From the NCBI GenBank assembly GCA_002385815.1, contig DGEE01000063.1, positions 11,018 to 24,606 on the forward strand: a stretch of 13,589 nt of DNA, given 5' to 3'. Source of the DNA: Hungateiclostridiaceae bacterium UBA3934. Lineage in GTDB: Bacteria; Bacillota; Clostridia; Acetivibrionales; DTU013. The first letter of the stretch is position 1, and every line of letters starts with the position of its first letter. Below are positions 6,020-12,933 of the stretch, one piece after another. Position numbers and translations under genes: made by a program. The notes beneath the pieces are model-generated. The model was given only the letters and a program-made list of their open reading frames with translations, was not told the DNA's origin and made no database searches.

Positions 6020-7273
6020 ATGAGTATTTTGGCGAGGTTGACGCGGGTTTGGCTGACGAGGCAGTTGCAGCCATTCACATTCAAAAATGAATATGACGAG
6101 AAGCTTGACTTTGCTGGATGTGAAGGTCTTGGTCTTTATGTCCATATTCCTTTCTGCAGGCAGCTTTGCTCGTTCTGTCCATACTGCAGGGAGATCTACG
6201 ATGCAAAAGCCTGCGATGAATATATAGACCATCTGATCCGGGAAATACATATGGTCGGTTCCCGGCTCAAAGAAAAAAAGCATGTGACAAGTCTTTATTT
6301 CGGCGGAGGAACTCCTGCCCTTGCCGCTGACAGGATCGGTGAAATAATTGCTGCAATCGATGAGCACTTCATCATTACTGAGGGGATCGGCCTTGAACTG
6401 CACCCTGACAATGTCAGTGAGGAAACGCTCACCGCTCTCCGCAGAGCAGGTGTGAGCAAGATCTGCATCGGAGTCCAGTCATTCAGGGACAAATACCTTT
6501 CGATCCTCGGAAGAAGGGATCCCGATCCGGCGCAGTTGACAGAAGCGTTGAAAAAAGTCCAGTTTGAGACCGTATCCATGGATTTCATATTCATGCTGCC
6601 CGGTCAGACCCTTGACGACCTGAAAGCAGATATTGAAATGGCCTTTTCGATCGGAGCGAATCATGTGGCGATATACCCGTTCATAGATTTCGCATTCGCC
6701 GGTTCAGGCATAGAGCCGATGAGAAAACAGGAAAAGCGGAAGCTGCTGGACGACATTACGCTATATTGTCAATCGAAGGGCTATGTGCGGGATTCTATCT
6801 GGACATATTCCAATAAGCCCGGATCGAAGTATTCTTCGATGACGCGGGACAATTATCTGGGGTTCGGCTGCTCTGCGGCGACTCTACTTCGTGATCAGTT
6901 CAAGATCAATACTTTTTCAGTAAAAGAGTATCAGAAGAGAATCCGGAACAATACGCTGCCTACATCTCTGACCCTGCGCTTCACAGAACGGCAGAGGATG
7001 ATCTATTATCTTTTCTGGTATGCCTACAGTACAAAGGTCGATCCGCGGGAATTCGAAAATTTCTTCGGTGTATCCCTGAAAAAAGCATACGGCTTTGAGC
7101 TGTGGCTGGCTAAAAAGCTGGGCTTTGTGACAGAGGAGGATGGCATCCTGCGCATGACTCTCAAGGGAGCGTTCTATTACCATCATTATGAGAATTATTA
7201 TACTCTCGCATATATAGATAAAATGTGGGGCATCATGCGCCACGACGCATTTCCGCAGAAAATCATCATGTGA
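6020..7273 (+). CDS. HemN-like radical SAM protein
   Basis: This is a 417-residue cytoplasmic radical S-adenosylmethionine enzyme of the coproporphyrinogen III oxidase-like family. The cluster motif is HIPFC46-RQLC50-SFC53 (CxxxCxxC), followed by PYC with an additional Cys56 where HemN usually has Phe or Tyr. GGGTP (95-99) binds SAM, and IGVQSF and the MDFIFMLPGQT segment are typical of the HemN/HemW family. Family members include anaerobic coproporphyrinogen oxidases and HemW heme chaperones, but many clostridial ones have no known substrate, so I do not assign heme synthesis. The ATG at 6020 has AGGAGG (6008-6013) with six bases spacing; an in-frame start at 5939 has no such site and falls in the repeat array. 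A glycosyltransferase follows 125 bp downstream on the same strand with its own promoter. Confidence 0.9.
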   Translation: MSILARLTRVWLTRQLQPFTFKNEYDEKLDFAGCEGLGLYVHIPFCRQLCSFCPYCREIYDAKACDEYIDHLIREIHMVGSRLKEKKHVTSLYFGGGTPALAADRIGEIIAAIDEHFIITEGIGLELHPDNVSEETLTALRRAGVSKICIGVQSFRDKYLSILGRRDPDPAQLTEALKKVQFETVSMDFIFMLPGQTLDDLKADIEMAFSIGANHVAIYPFIDFAFAGSGIEPMRKQEKRKLLDDITLYCQSKGYVRDSIWTYSNKPGSKYSSMTRDNYLGFGCSAATLLRDQFKINTFSVKEYQKRIRNNTLPTSLTLRFTERQRMIYYLFWYAYSTKVDPREFENFFGVSLKKAYGFELWLAKKLGFVTEEDGILRMTLKGAFYYHHYENYYTLAYIDKMWGIMRHDAFPQKIIM

Positions 7274-7332
7274 AGTCTGCAGGTATAAAAATCTGGCAGC
7301 ATGCGCGTTATGGAATAAACTGTAAACCGATT

Positions 7333-7360
7333 TTGTGAAAAACTCGAAACATAGTATAAT
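7333..7360 (+). promoter_or_regulatory. Promoter of the GT28-like gene
   Basis: TTGTGA (7333-7338) and a perfect TATAAT (7355-7360) are 16 bases apart. A start near 7367 gives a short leader. A perfect 12-bp palindrome, ATTCTATAGAAT (7372-7383), sits just after the predicted start and just before the ribosome site, a possible operator. Confidence 0.6.
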
Positions 7361-7398
7361 TATATTGAGAAATTCTATAGAATGGAGAGTTGTACAGG

Positions 7399-8517
7399 AT
7401 GAATGCTTTGTTTTTAACAGTAACAGCAGGACAAGGTCACAATTCCACGAGCTTTGCTCTGGCAAGCTATCTGGAAACTCAAGGCGTGAACTGTACTGTG
7501 CTTGATACATATAAATACCTGAGCAAGCTGATCGGTGACCTGGTGGACGTAGGCTATACATCCATGGCCAGGCATTCGCCGAAATTGCATCTGCTTATGT
7601 ATGACAAAGCTGAAAAGGCTTCGTCCAGTGAAAAAGCCAGAAAAAATTACCTGCCTTATACAATTGCAGAAGCTTCAAAGAGCAAAATGCAGAAATACAT
7701 AGAAACGAAAAAGCCGGATGTTATCATCTGCACCCACATTTTCACCGCCATCATTATTTCGCAGATGAGGCGGGATGGCGTTCTGGACGATAAGGTACCG
7801 GTCTTTGGCATTGTGACTGATTTTACCCTGCATCCTTTCTGGGAAGATACGGAGATGGATTACTATGTTGTAGCCAATGAACTGCTGCTTTTCGAAGCAC
7901 AGAGAAAGGGGATCGATGCCGATAAGCTGCTGCCGTACGGCATCCCGGTCAAGGAAGAATTCTCCGTGGATGTGCCGGCATCGGAGGCCAGGACTCAGCT
8001 GAATCTCAGGGACAAAACGACTTTACTGCTGATCTCAAGCAGTGTCGGATTCGGCAATATCACGGATGTACTCTCGGATATAGATAAAGTCCCGATGGAT
8101 TTCCAGACTGTCATTATATGCGGCCGAAATAAACGCCTGTCAAAAAAGATCATAAACACTCCTTACAACAAGGATGTAATCGTTGTGGATTATGTAGACA
8201 ACATGGAGCTTTATATGGATGCAGCAGACATCATCATTACCAAACCGGGAGGACTCACTGTATCTGAAGCGCTGACCAAGAGAAAACCGCTGATCATCAC
8301 TGATCCGATACCGGGAGTTGAAACCCGAAATGCCTATTTCCTCATAAACAACAATCTGGCGGTCTATGCCGGGAAATACTCGAGGATTTGCGATGTCATC
8401 ATGCAATTGTACTCGCGTCCCGATAAGCTGAGCCAGATGAAGCAGGCACAGGATGCATACGGCAAGAAGCACAGTGCGAAAAACACAGGGGATTTCATAA
8501 TACAGCTGATCAATTGA
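7399..8517 (+). CDS. MGDG synthase/UgtP-like glycolipid glycosyltransferase (GT28 type)
   Basis: This 372-residue GT-B fold enzyme probably moves a sugar from a nucleotide-sugar onto diacylglycerol or another lipid at the inner face of the membrane. The N-terminal half has GQGHNS (11-16), the family's glycine-rich acceptor-side loop, then THIFTA (112-117) and TDFTLHPFW (140-148). The C-terminal half has the donor-binding signature KPGGLTVSEAL (282-292) with the following DPIPGVE. This arrangement matches plant MGDG synthase and Bacillus UgtP (processive diacylglycerol glucosyltransferase). The ATG at 7399 has GGAGAG at 7384-7389; a TTG at 7390 would overlap that spacing and is less likely. 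It has its own promoter. In Firmicutes such lipids anchor lipoteichoic acid. Sugar and lipid specificity cannot be read from the sequence. Confidence 0.88.
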   Translation: MNALFLTVTAGQGHNSTSFALASYLETQGVNCTVLDTYKYLSKLIGDLVDVGYTSMARHSPKLHLLMYDKAEKASSSEKARKNYLPYTIAEASKSKMQKYIETKKPDVIICTHIFTAIIISQMRRDGVLDDKVPVFGIVTDFTLHPFWEDTEMDYYVVANELLLFEAQRKGIDADKLLPYGIPVKEEFSVDVPASEARTQLNLRDKTTLLLISSSVGFGNITDVLSDIDKVPMDFQTVIICGRNKRLSKKIINTPYNKDVIVVDYVDNMELYMDAADIIITKPGGLTVSEALTKRKPLIITDPIPGVETRNAYFLINNNLAVYAGKYSRICDVIMQLYSRPDKLSQMKQAQDAYGKKHSAKNTGDFIIQLIN

Positions 8518-8550
8518 TGGGTGCCAGGCGCGGTACTTAGTCACTTATTC
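8518..8550. repeat. Short GTGCCAGGC-type dispersed motif
   Basis: Directly after the stop codon lies GGTGCCAGGCGCGG followed by TACTTAGTCACTTATTCC. The GTGCCAGGC..TTAGTCACTT arrangement is like a dispersed palindromic motif I associate with intergenic repeats of Firmicutes. A similar TGCCAGGCAC is at 5757-5766. The resemblance is from memory and unverified. Confidence 0.3.
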
Positions 8551-8604
8551 CAAAGCCGTTCATGGGAAGCGGTCTGCAGCTGGGGAGGACAGGAGACGGT
8601 CCAG

Positions 8605-8922
8605 ATGAAGAAAGTGAAAATAACGGTTATGAGGCAAACAGTTTATCAGGATCTGATAGACGCATATGAAAACCCGATGCAGAATGCCTGTGATATAAAG
8701 GTCGGTCAGGTTTTTATCGCCAATGGATGGGAAAAGCCCGAAGGCTTGTGTGAGAGTGCGTGGGAAAGCATGTCCGCATTCGTGATGGCACTGGCCCATG
8801 GTGCAGAAAATCTCTACAATGGCTGGATGAAAAACAGCAGGTCGGCTATGATTTCGTGCAATGACGGTTTCCGGCCTGTAAGCTTCCTGATCGAAGCGCT
8901 GGATGAGGAAGCAGATCTGTAA
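8605..8922 (+). CDS. TIGR04076 family small protein
   Basis: The 105-residue protein matches my knowledge of the uncharacterised TIGR04076 family, common in anaerobes. It opens with MKKVKITV, continues with KVGQVFIANGWEKPEGLCESAW (around 32-53, a conserved Gly/Cys/Trp block) and ends with SCNDGFRPVSFLIE (84-97), where the CxDGxRPVxF pattern is the strongest signature. Cys29, Cys49 and Cys85 are candidates for metal or cofactor binding, but no function is established. I chose the ATG at 8605 because AGGAG lies at 8591-8595 with nine bases spacing; an upstream extension to 8521 adds unlike sequence. It converges on feoB with a gap of 10 bases and follows the glycosyltransferase by 87 bp, possibly read from the same transcript. 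Confidence 0.8.
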   Translation: MKKVKITVMRQTVYQDLIDAYENPMQNACDIKVGQVFIANGWEKPEGLCESAWESMSAFVMALAHGAENLYNGWMKNSRSAMISCNDGFRPVSFLIEALDEEADL

Positions 8923-8932
8923 AACAGCGCAT

Positions 8933-11080
8933 TCATATCAGCCCCAGTATCCGTACACACTGAGCTACGATAAAACAGATGACGATGCCTGTGGCGGTAG
9001 GTATCAGAAATGAGATCCCGGTCCATTTCCAGCTCCGGGTCTCTTTACGTATGGTCAGCAGGGTCGTTGCGCAGGGGAAATGGTTCAGTGAAAACAGCAT
9101 GGTACAGACGGCCGTCAGCCATGTCCAACCGTTATTTACAAGCAACTGCCGCAGGTCATCCAGACTTTCCAGTTCCAGCATGGTCCCGGTCGACATATAG
9201 CTCATTATAATAATGGGGATGACTATTTCATTGGCAGGCAGCCCCAGGATGAAAGCCATCAGTATGTAGCCGTCCAGCCCGATCAGGCGGGCAAAGGGGT
9301 CAAGGAATCCGGCACTGTGATCCAGCAGACTGATGTTGCCCACAGTGATATTTGCCATGAGCCAGATCACCAGCCCGGCGGGTGCCGCCACTGCGACAGC
9401 ACGGCCCAGTACGAACAGAGTCCTGTCCAGCAGCGACCGGATCAGGATCTTTCCCGGCTGGGGTTTCCGGTATGGTGGAAGCTCCAGCGTGAAAGAAGAC
9501 GGAAGTCCCTTCAGAATGGTCCTGGACAATACTCTTGAAATAAACAGTGTGATCATCACGCCCAGAACGATCATACCCAGCACTGTCACTGCAGCGACTG
9601 CAGATCTGAATGGCCCTGCTGCCCCTGCTATGAATATGGTGGCCAGAGCGATCAGTGCAGGGAACCGTCCGTTGCAGGGGACGAAATTGTTGGTAATGGT
9701 GGCTATCAGTCTTTCGCGGGGAGAGTGGATAATGCGGCAGGCGATAACGCCGGCGGCATTGCAGCCAAACCCCATGCACATGGTCAATGCCTGCTTGCCA
9801 TGAGCGCATGCTTTCTTAAAGAAATTATCGAGGTTGAAGGCGACTCTTGGCAGGTAGCCCAGATCCTCAAGCAAAGTGAACAGCGGAAAGAATATTGCCA
9901 TCGGGGGCAGCATGACTGATATGACCCATGCCAGGGTGCGGTACATGCCCAGGATCAGGATGTCATGCAGCCAGACTGGTGCGCCTGCTTGCATGAAGAG
10001 GGCAGACAGACGCCCCTGGATATGGGAAAAGCCATCAGCCAGCAGCTCTGAAGGGTAATTTGCCCCTACTATGGTGATCCAGAACACGATGCCGAGCAAG
10101 GCAAGCATTATCGGGATACCCCATACTCTGGAGGTCACAAAATAGTCGATCCTGCGGTCAAGCCTGCTATAGTTCTCTGTTTCGAAGGCCACTGTTTCGC
10201 GGCTGATTTTTTCTGCGGTTTTCACGATGGTACTGACCACCATGTCGCGCAGAGCTTCTGTATTGATCCCCTTTTGCTCCAGCAGCATCCTGGCTTCAAT
10301 GATCTTCCTCTCCAGTTCTTCATGCCGGGCAATATCGATACCCAGGTACTTGCAGAGTGTCTTAGAAATATCAGCTTCCCCATCTATCAGACGCAGAGCT
10401 GTCCATCGGCTGCTTATCCTGCCGCCGGTCAATGCCTCCACTGCAGGCTGGAGGAGGGCTATGGCTCTCTCAACCGATTCATCATACAAAACCTTCACAG
10501 GTCTGACCTTTTGTTCTCCATTTACAACACAGTGTACAGCATCCTTTAATTCCCGCAGGCCTTCATTCTTTCTGGCGCTGGTTCCTATCACCGGCACACC
10601 TAATATGCGGGAAAGCTTCTTAAGGTCGATGGAGATCCTTTTCCTACCTGCTTCATCCATCAGATTGACGCATACGACAATGTTGTCAGTGATCTCCATG
10701 ATCTGGAGCACCAGGTTCAGGTTCCTTTCGAGGCATGTGGCATCGGTTACGACAACAGTTACATCGGGTTCGCCGAAACAGATGAAATCCCTGGCTGCCT
10801 CTTCCTCTGCTGAATTTGCGAACAAAGAATATGTACCCGGCAAGTCGATCAGGTAATTGACCCTGCCGTTGTGTGTATATTTTCCCTGAGCATTGACAAC
10901 AGTCTTCCCCGGCCAGTTCCCCGTATGCTGCTTAAGCCCTGTCAGGCTGTTGAAAACTGTGCTCTTTCCGGTGTTGGGATTTCCTGCAAGGGCGATCACT
11001 GTGTTATTTGTGGGCCTTACCCCTGGCTTGGGTATATTTTTCAGGGCACCGATACCGGTCGATTGACTCGTCAAGCCCAC
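8933..11080 (-). CDS. feoB: Ferrous iron transporter FeoB
   Basis: FeoB is the membrane protein that imports Fe(II), with an N-terminal GTPase domain. In this 715-residue protein the G motifs are G1 GNPNTGKST (33-41), the switch I segment NWPGKT (55-60), G3 DLPG (79-82), G4 NLMD (139-142) and G5 SAR (168-170). The membrane part has the FeoB gate signatures, GFGCNAAG and VPCNGRFPA, and the late LPANEIVIP and NHFPCATT segments. The start is GTG at 11080, supported by AGGAAGGG at 11088-11095 and by the MGLTSQSTG N-terminus, which I recall from clostridial FeoB proteins. No complete feoA is next to it, which is unusual. A short overlapping frame covers the start. It converges on the TIGR04076 gene and is divergent from capA. 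No clear Fur or FNR box was found. Confidence 0.97.
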   Translation of the reverse strand: MGLTSQSTGIGALKNIPKPGVRPTNNTVIALAGNPNTGKSTVFNSLTGLKQHTGNWPGKTVVNAQGKYTHNGRVNYLIDLPGTYSLFANSAEEEAARDFICFGEPDVTVVVTDATCLERNLNLVLQIMEITDNIVVCVNLMDEAGRKRISIDLKKLSRILGVPVIGTSARKNEGLRELKDAVHCVVNGEQKVRPVKVLYDESVERAIALLQPAVEALTGGRISSRWTALRLIDGEADISKTLCKYLGIDIARHEELERKIIEARMLLEQKGINTEALRDMVVSTIVKTAEKISRETVAFETENYSRLDRRIDYFVTSRVWGIPIMLALLGIVFWITIVGANYPSELLADGFSHIQGRLSALFMQAGAPVWLHDILILGMYRTLAWVISVMLPPMAIFFPLFTLLEDLGYLPRVAFNLDNFFKKACAHGKQALTMCMGFGCNAAGVIACRIIHSPRERLIATITNNFVPCNGRFPALIALATIFIAGAAGPFRSAVAAVTVLGMIVLGVMITLFISRVLSRTILKGLPSSFTLELPPYRKPQPGKILIRSLLDRTLFVLGRAVAVAAPAGLVIWLMANITVGNISLLDHSAGFLDPFARLIGLDGYILMAFILGLPANEIVIPIIIMSYMSTGTMLELESLDDLRQLLVNNGWTWLTAVCTMLFSLNHFPCATTLLTIRKETRSWKWTGISFLIPTATGIVICFIVAQCVRILGLI

Positions 11081-11114
11081 TGTACATCCCTTCCTCGATG
11101 GCGATGCTTCTCAT
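11004..11114 (-). other. Short open frame overlapping the feoB start, possible feoA-like remnant
   Basis: A 36-codon frame from ATG 11114 to the stop at 11004-11006 overlaps the first 77 bases of feoB in another frame. It encodes a peptide with EEGMYSGLDESIDRYRCPEK. The frame stays open upstream to a TGA at 11172-11174 and there reads AVGNHFSLCRLKKQ, which faintly resembles the FeoA C-terminal strand pattern (G-x-x-x-S/A-L-R). No good ribosome site precedes the ATG. It may be a decayed feoA tail, a leader peptide for coupling to feoB, or chance. Confidence 0.25.
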
Positions 11115-11190
11115 CTGCTTTTTGAGCCGGCAGAGTGAAAAATGGTTACCTACGGCTAATATATGAACCGCTCAGAATATGTGTTACCTG

Positions 11191-11361
11191 GGTGGAAGCG
11201 GGGTATCCGGCAGGTATATGAAGTCGGTGGGTGGCAGAGGTTTTAGTACGCCTGTAATCGGTGAGTGGCAGGGTTTCAGCATGTCCGTCACCAGTGGCGG
11301 CGGAACTTTCAGCACGTTTGTCGCCAGTGGGCGGCAGAGTTACGAGAATGTTTGTCTTCAG
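11191..11361. repeat. Degenerate 33-bp tandem repeat array upstream of capA
   Basis: Three clear 33-bp units lie at 11230-11262, 11263-11295 and 11296-11328. A fourth, weaker unit is at 11329-11361 and a longer diverged one at 11191-11229. Landmarks are GTGGCAGRGG/GGCGGCGG, then TTTCAGCAY (TTTTAGTAC, TTTCAGCAT, TTTCAGCAC), then GTMRYCRGT. The unit is a multiple of three, so a plus-strand frame reads an 11-residue repeat (GGRGFSTPVIG, EWQGFSMSVTS, GGGTFSTFVAS) that is in frame with capA. I treat it as non-coding because the capA promoter and ribosome-proximal ATG lie downstream. Confidence 0.6.
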
Positions 11362-11379
11362 CACCGGCTGTGCTATAAT
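11352..11379 (+). promoter_or_regulatory. Extended -10 promoter of capA
   Basis: TGCTATAAT (11371-11379) is a perfect extended -10, with TTGTCT (11352-11357) as -35 at a spacing of 16. The start should fall near 11386, about 20 bases before the ATG at 11407. The -35 is inside the last unit of the 33-bp array. Confidence 0.7.
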
Positions 11380-11406
11380 AGCTTAAAAAAGGAAAAAAGC
11401 AGAATT

Positions 11407-12765
11407 ATGCAAAAAAGAAATGTATACATAAAGCTGGAAACATTCCTCAGGCATTCGTGCCTGCTGATATCCATAATGCTCACTATGATGCTGTGCAGCT
11501 GCGGTTACCGCGGCGAGTCCACTGTGGCGGGCATGCCTGCATCGCCTGATGAGGGTGCCGCCCATATCAAAGGACCTGATACAGCGCAAAATGCTGAGGC
11601 AGGCGAGGTGCCGGAACAGGGGGCAGGCGCCGGGCAAAATCCGGAGGAGAATGCAGCGCAGAGTTCTGAGGCAGGTGTTGTGCCTGGTTCAGTTTCCGCA
11701 CAAAACCCCGGGATTTCCGGAAACACACAGGAAACCAGCGTCGAGTCAACTGGCAGCGGGGCAGCAGATCCGGACCGCAATAACTGGAAGTTTGTCCTGA
11801 GCTTCGCCGGCGACATCAACTTCGATGAAAACTGGTACACAATGCAATACTACAATACAACTGCAAATGGGATCTATGACTGTATTTCTCCGGAACTGAT
11901 ACAGATGATGCGTGATGCGGATATCATGTGCATAAACAACGAATTTACATACAGCACCCGCGGCACTCCGCTGAAAAACAAAGTCTATACTTTCAGAGCA
12001 CACCCATCCAGGGTCAATATACTCAAGGAACTGGGAGTGGATATCGTAAGCCTTGCCAACAACCATGTCTATGATTATGGAGAGGAATCCCTTACAGACA
12101 CCATGGCCACTTTGAGGGAAGCTGGTATAGAGTACGTCGGTGCAGGTCATGACCTGGCGGAGGCGATGGAGCCTGTGTATTTTGAGATACAGGGCAGGAC
12201 CATAGCATATGTGGCTGCCTCAAGAGCAGAAAAATACAGGATGACTCCCCAGGCGACGGAGAATTCACCGGGGATCCTGCGCTGCTATGACACAGAGCTG
12301 TTCATCCGGAAGATAAAAAAGGCAAGGGAGAATGCCGACTATGTCATTGCATATGTCCACTGGGGCACGGAATTCACTCATGAGCTGGAGGAGGTGCAGC
12401 TTGTCACAGGCAGGGAATACCTGGATGCAGGTGCTGATATAGTGATAGGTGCGCATCCCCACTGTCTGCAGGGTATAGAATTCCATAACGGGAAACCCAT
12501 CGTCTACAGCCTCGGCAACTTCTGGTTCAACAGGCAGACTGTAGACACTATGCTTCTTAATATCCATTTTCATGGAAGCGAAGATGAGGAATCCATCGAA
12601 CTCGAGATCATCCCTGCGATACAGGCGAATCTTAAAACTTCTCTTGTGACTGAGCCATCAGAAAAGGAACGCATTTTCTCATTCCTTGAGAGCATTTCCA
12701 TCAATGCGGAAATAAACGAAAATGGGATCATCACAGAACGCAAATCTGAAGCAGGTCAGCAGTGA
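11407..12765 (+). CDS. CapA-family (PGA_cap) lipoprotein
   Basis: This 452-residue protein belongs to the CapA/PgsA family, metallophosphoesterase-fold proteins linked to poly-gamma-glutamate capsule export or other envelope functions. Residues 1-31 form a lipoprotein signal with a hydrophobic core and LCSC, making Cys32 the likely lipidated residue. Residues 33-125 are a low-complexity Ala/Glu/Gly/Gln/Pro linker with an imperfect internal duplication. The CapA domain runs from about 127: FAGDINF (133-139), NNEF (177-180), LANNHVYDYG (216-225), YVHWGTE (316-322), GAHPH (348-352) and YSLGNF (367-372). These supply the Asp, Asn, His and Glu metal ligands of the fold. I chose ATG 11407, downstream of the promoter, with AAGGA at 11389-11393 (spacing long); an in-frame start at 11179 would lie in the repeat array. 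No capB/capC neighbours, so a polyglutamate role is unproven. Confidence 0.9.
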   Translation: MQKRNVYIKLETFLRHSCLLISIMLTMMLCSCGYRGESTVAGMPASPDEGAAHIKGPDTAQNAEAGEVPEQGAGAGQNPEENAAQSSEAGVVPGSVSAQNPGISGNTQETSVESTGSGAADPDRNNWKFVLSFAGDINFDENWYTMQYYNTTANGIYDCISPELIQMMRDADIMCINNEFTYSTRGTPLKNKVYTFRAHPSRVNILKELGVDIVSLANNHVYDYGEESLTDTMATLREAGIEYVGAGHDLAEAMEPVYFEIQGRTIAYVAASRAEKYRMTPQATENSPGILRCYDTELFIRKIKKARENADYVIAYVHWGTEFTHELEEVQLVTGREYLDAGADIVIGAHPHCLQGIEFHNGKPIVYSLGNFWFNRQTVDTMLLNIHFHGSEDEESIELEIIPAIQANLKTSLVTEPSEKERIFSFLESISINAEINENGIITERKSEAGQQ

Positions 12766-12780
12766 CTGCCGGTTTTGGAT

Positions 12781-12810
12781 CTGGAAAATTTTGATATTAA
12801 TATTTTCCAG
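12781..12810. repeat. Inverted repeat after capA
   Basis: CTGGAAAAT (12781-12789) and ATTTTCCAG (12802-12810) are perfect 9-bp inverted arms with a 12-base AT loop, beginning 15 bases after the capA stop. There is no T-run afterwards, so it is at most a weak terminator; it could also be an mRNA 3-prime stabiliser. Confidence 0.4.
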
Positions 12811-12856
12811 ATATGATTGCCGGATTCTTATGCCGGATAATAAATTACCAGCATTG

Positions 12857-12866
12857 GATAATTATC
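12857..12866. promoter_or_regulatory. GATAATTATC palindrome upstream of the sugar-binding protein gene
   Basis: A perfect 10-bp palindrome lies 68 bases before the start codon of the sugar-binding protein, in AT-rich DNA. It could be an operator. TATAGA (12892-12897) downstream is a weak -10 without a good -35. No catabolite-repression site was recognised. Confidence 0.25.
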
Positions 12867-12933
12867 TCTATTCAGGATCGCCATAACTATGTATAGAATT
12901 TACTTGATAATTTTAGGATATGGAGGAATGGTT

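Larger units (their letters stand above)
11081..11406. other. 326-bp divergent region between feoB and capA
   Basis: It contains the feoB ribosome site (11088-11095), the short frame overlapping the feoB start, a five-unit degenerate 33-bp array (11191-11361) and the capA promoter (11352-11379). No convincing feoB promoter was identified; TATATT on the minus strand (11158-11163) is a possible -10 without a clear -35. Confidence 0.5.

Noticed and set aside
11146..11364. 72-codon minus-strand frame upstream of feoB as a feoA gene
   Set aside because: The translated sequence is Thr/Ala/Pro repeats from the 33-bp array and bears no FeoA motifs.
11179..11406. N-terminal extension of the CapA protein through the 33-bp array
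   Set aside because: It would put the lipoprotein signal in the middle of the protein, and a good promoter lies just before the ATG at 11407.
12781..12810. Rho-independent terminator of capA
   Set aside because: The hairpin is AT-rich and is not followed by a T-run.
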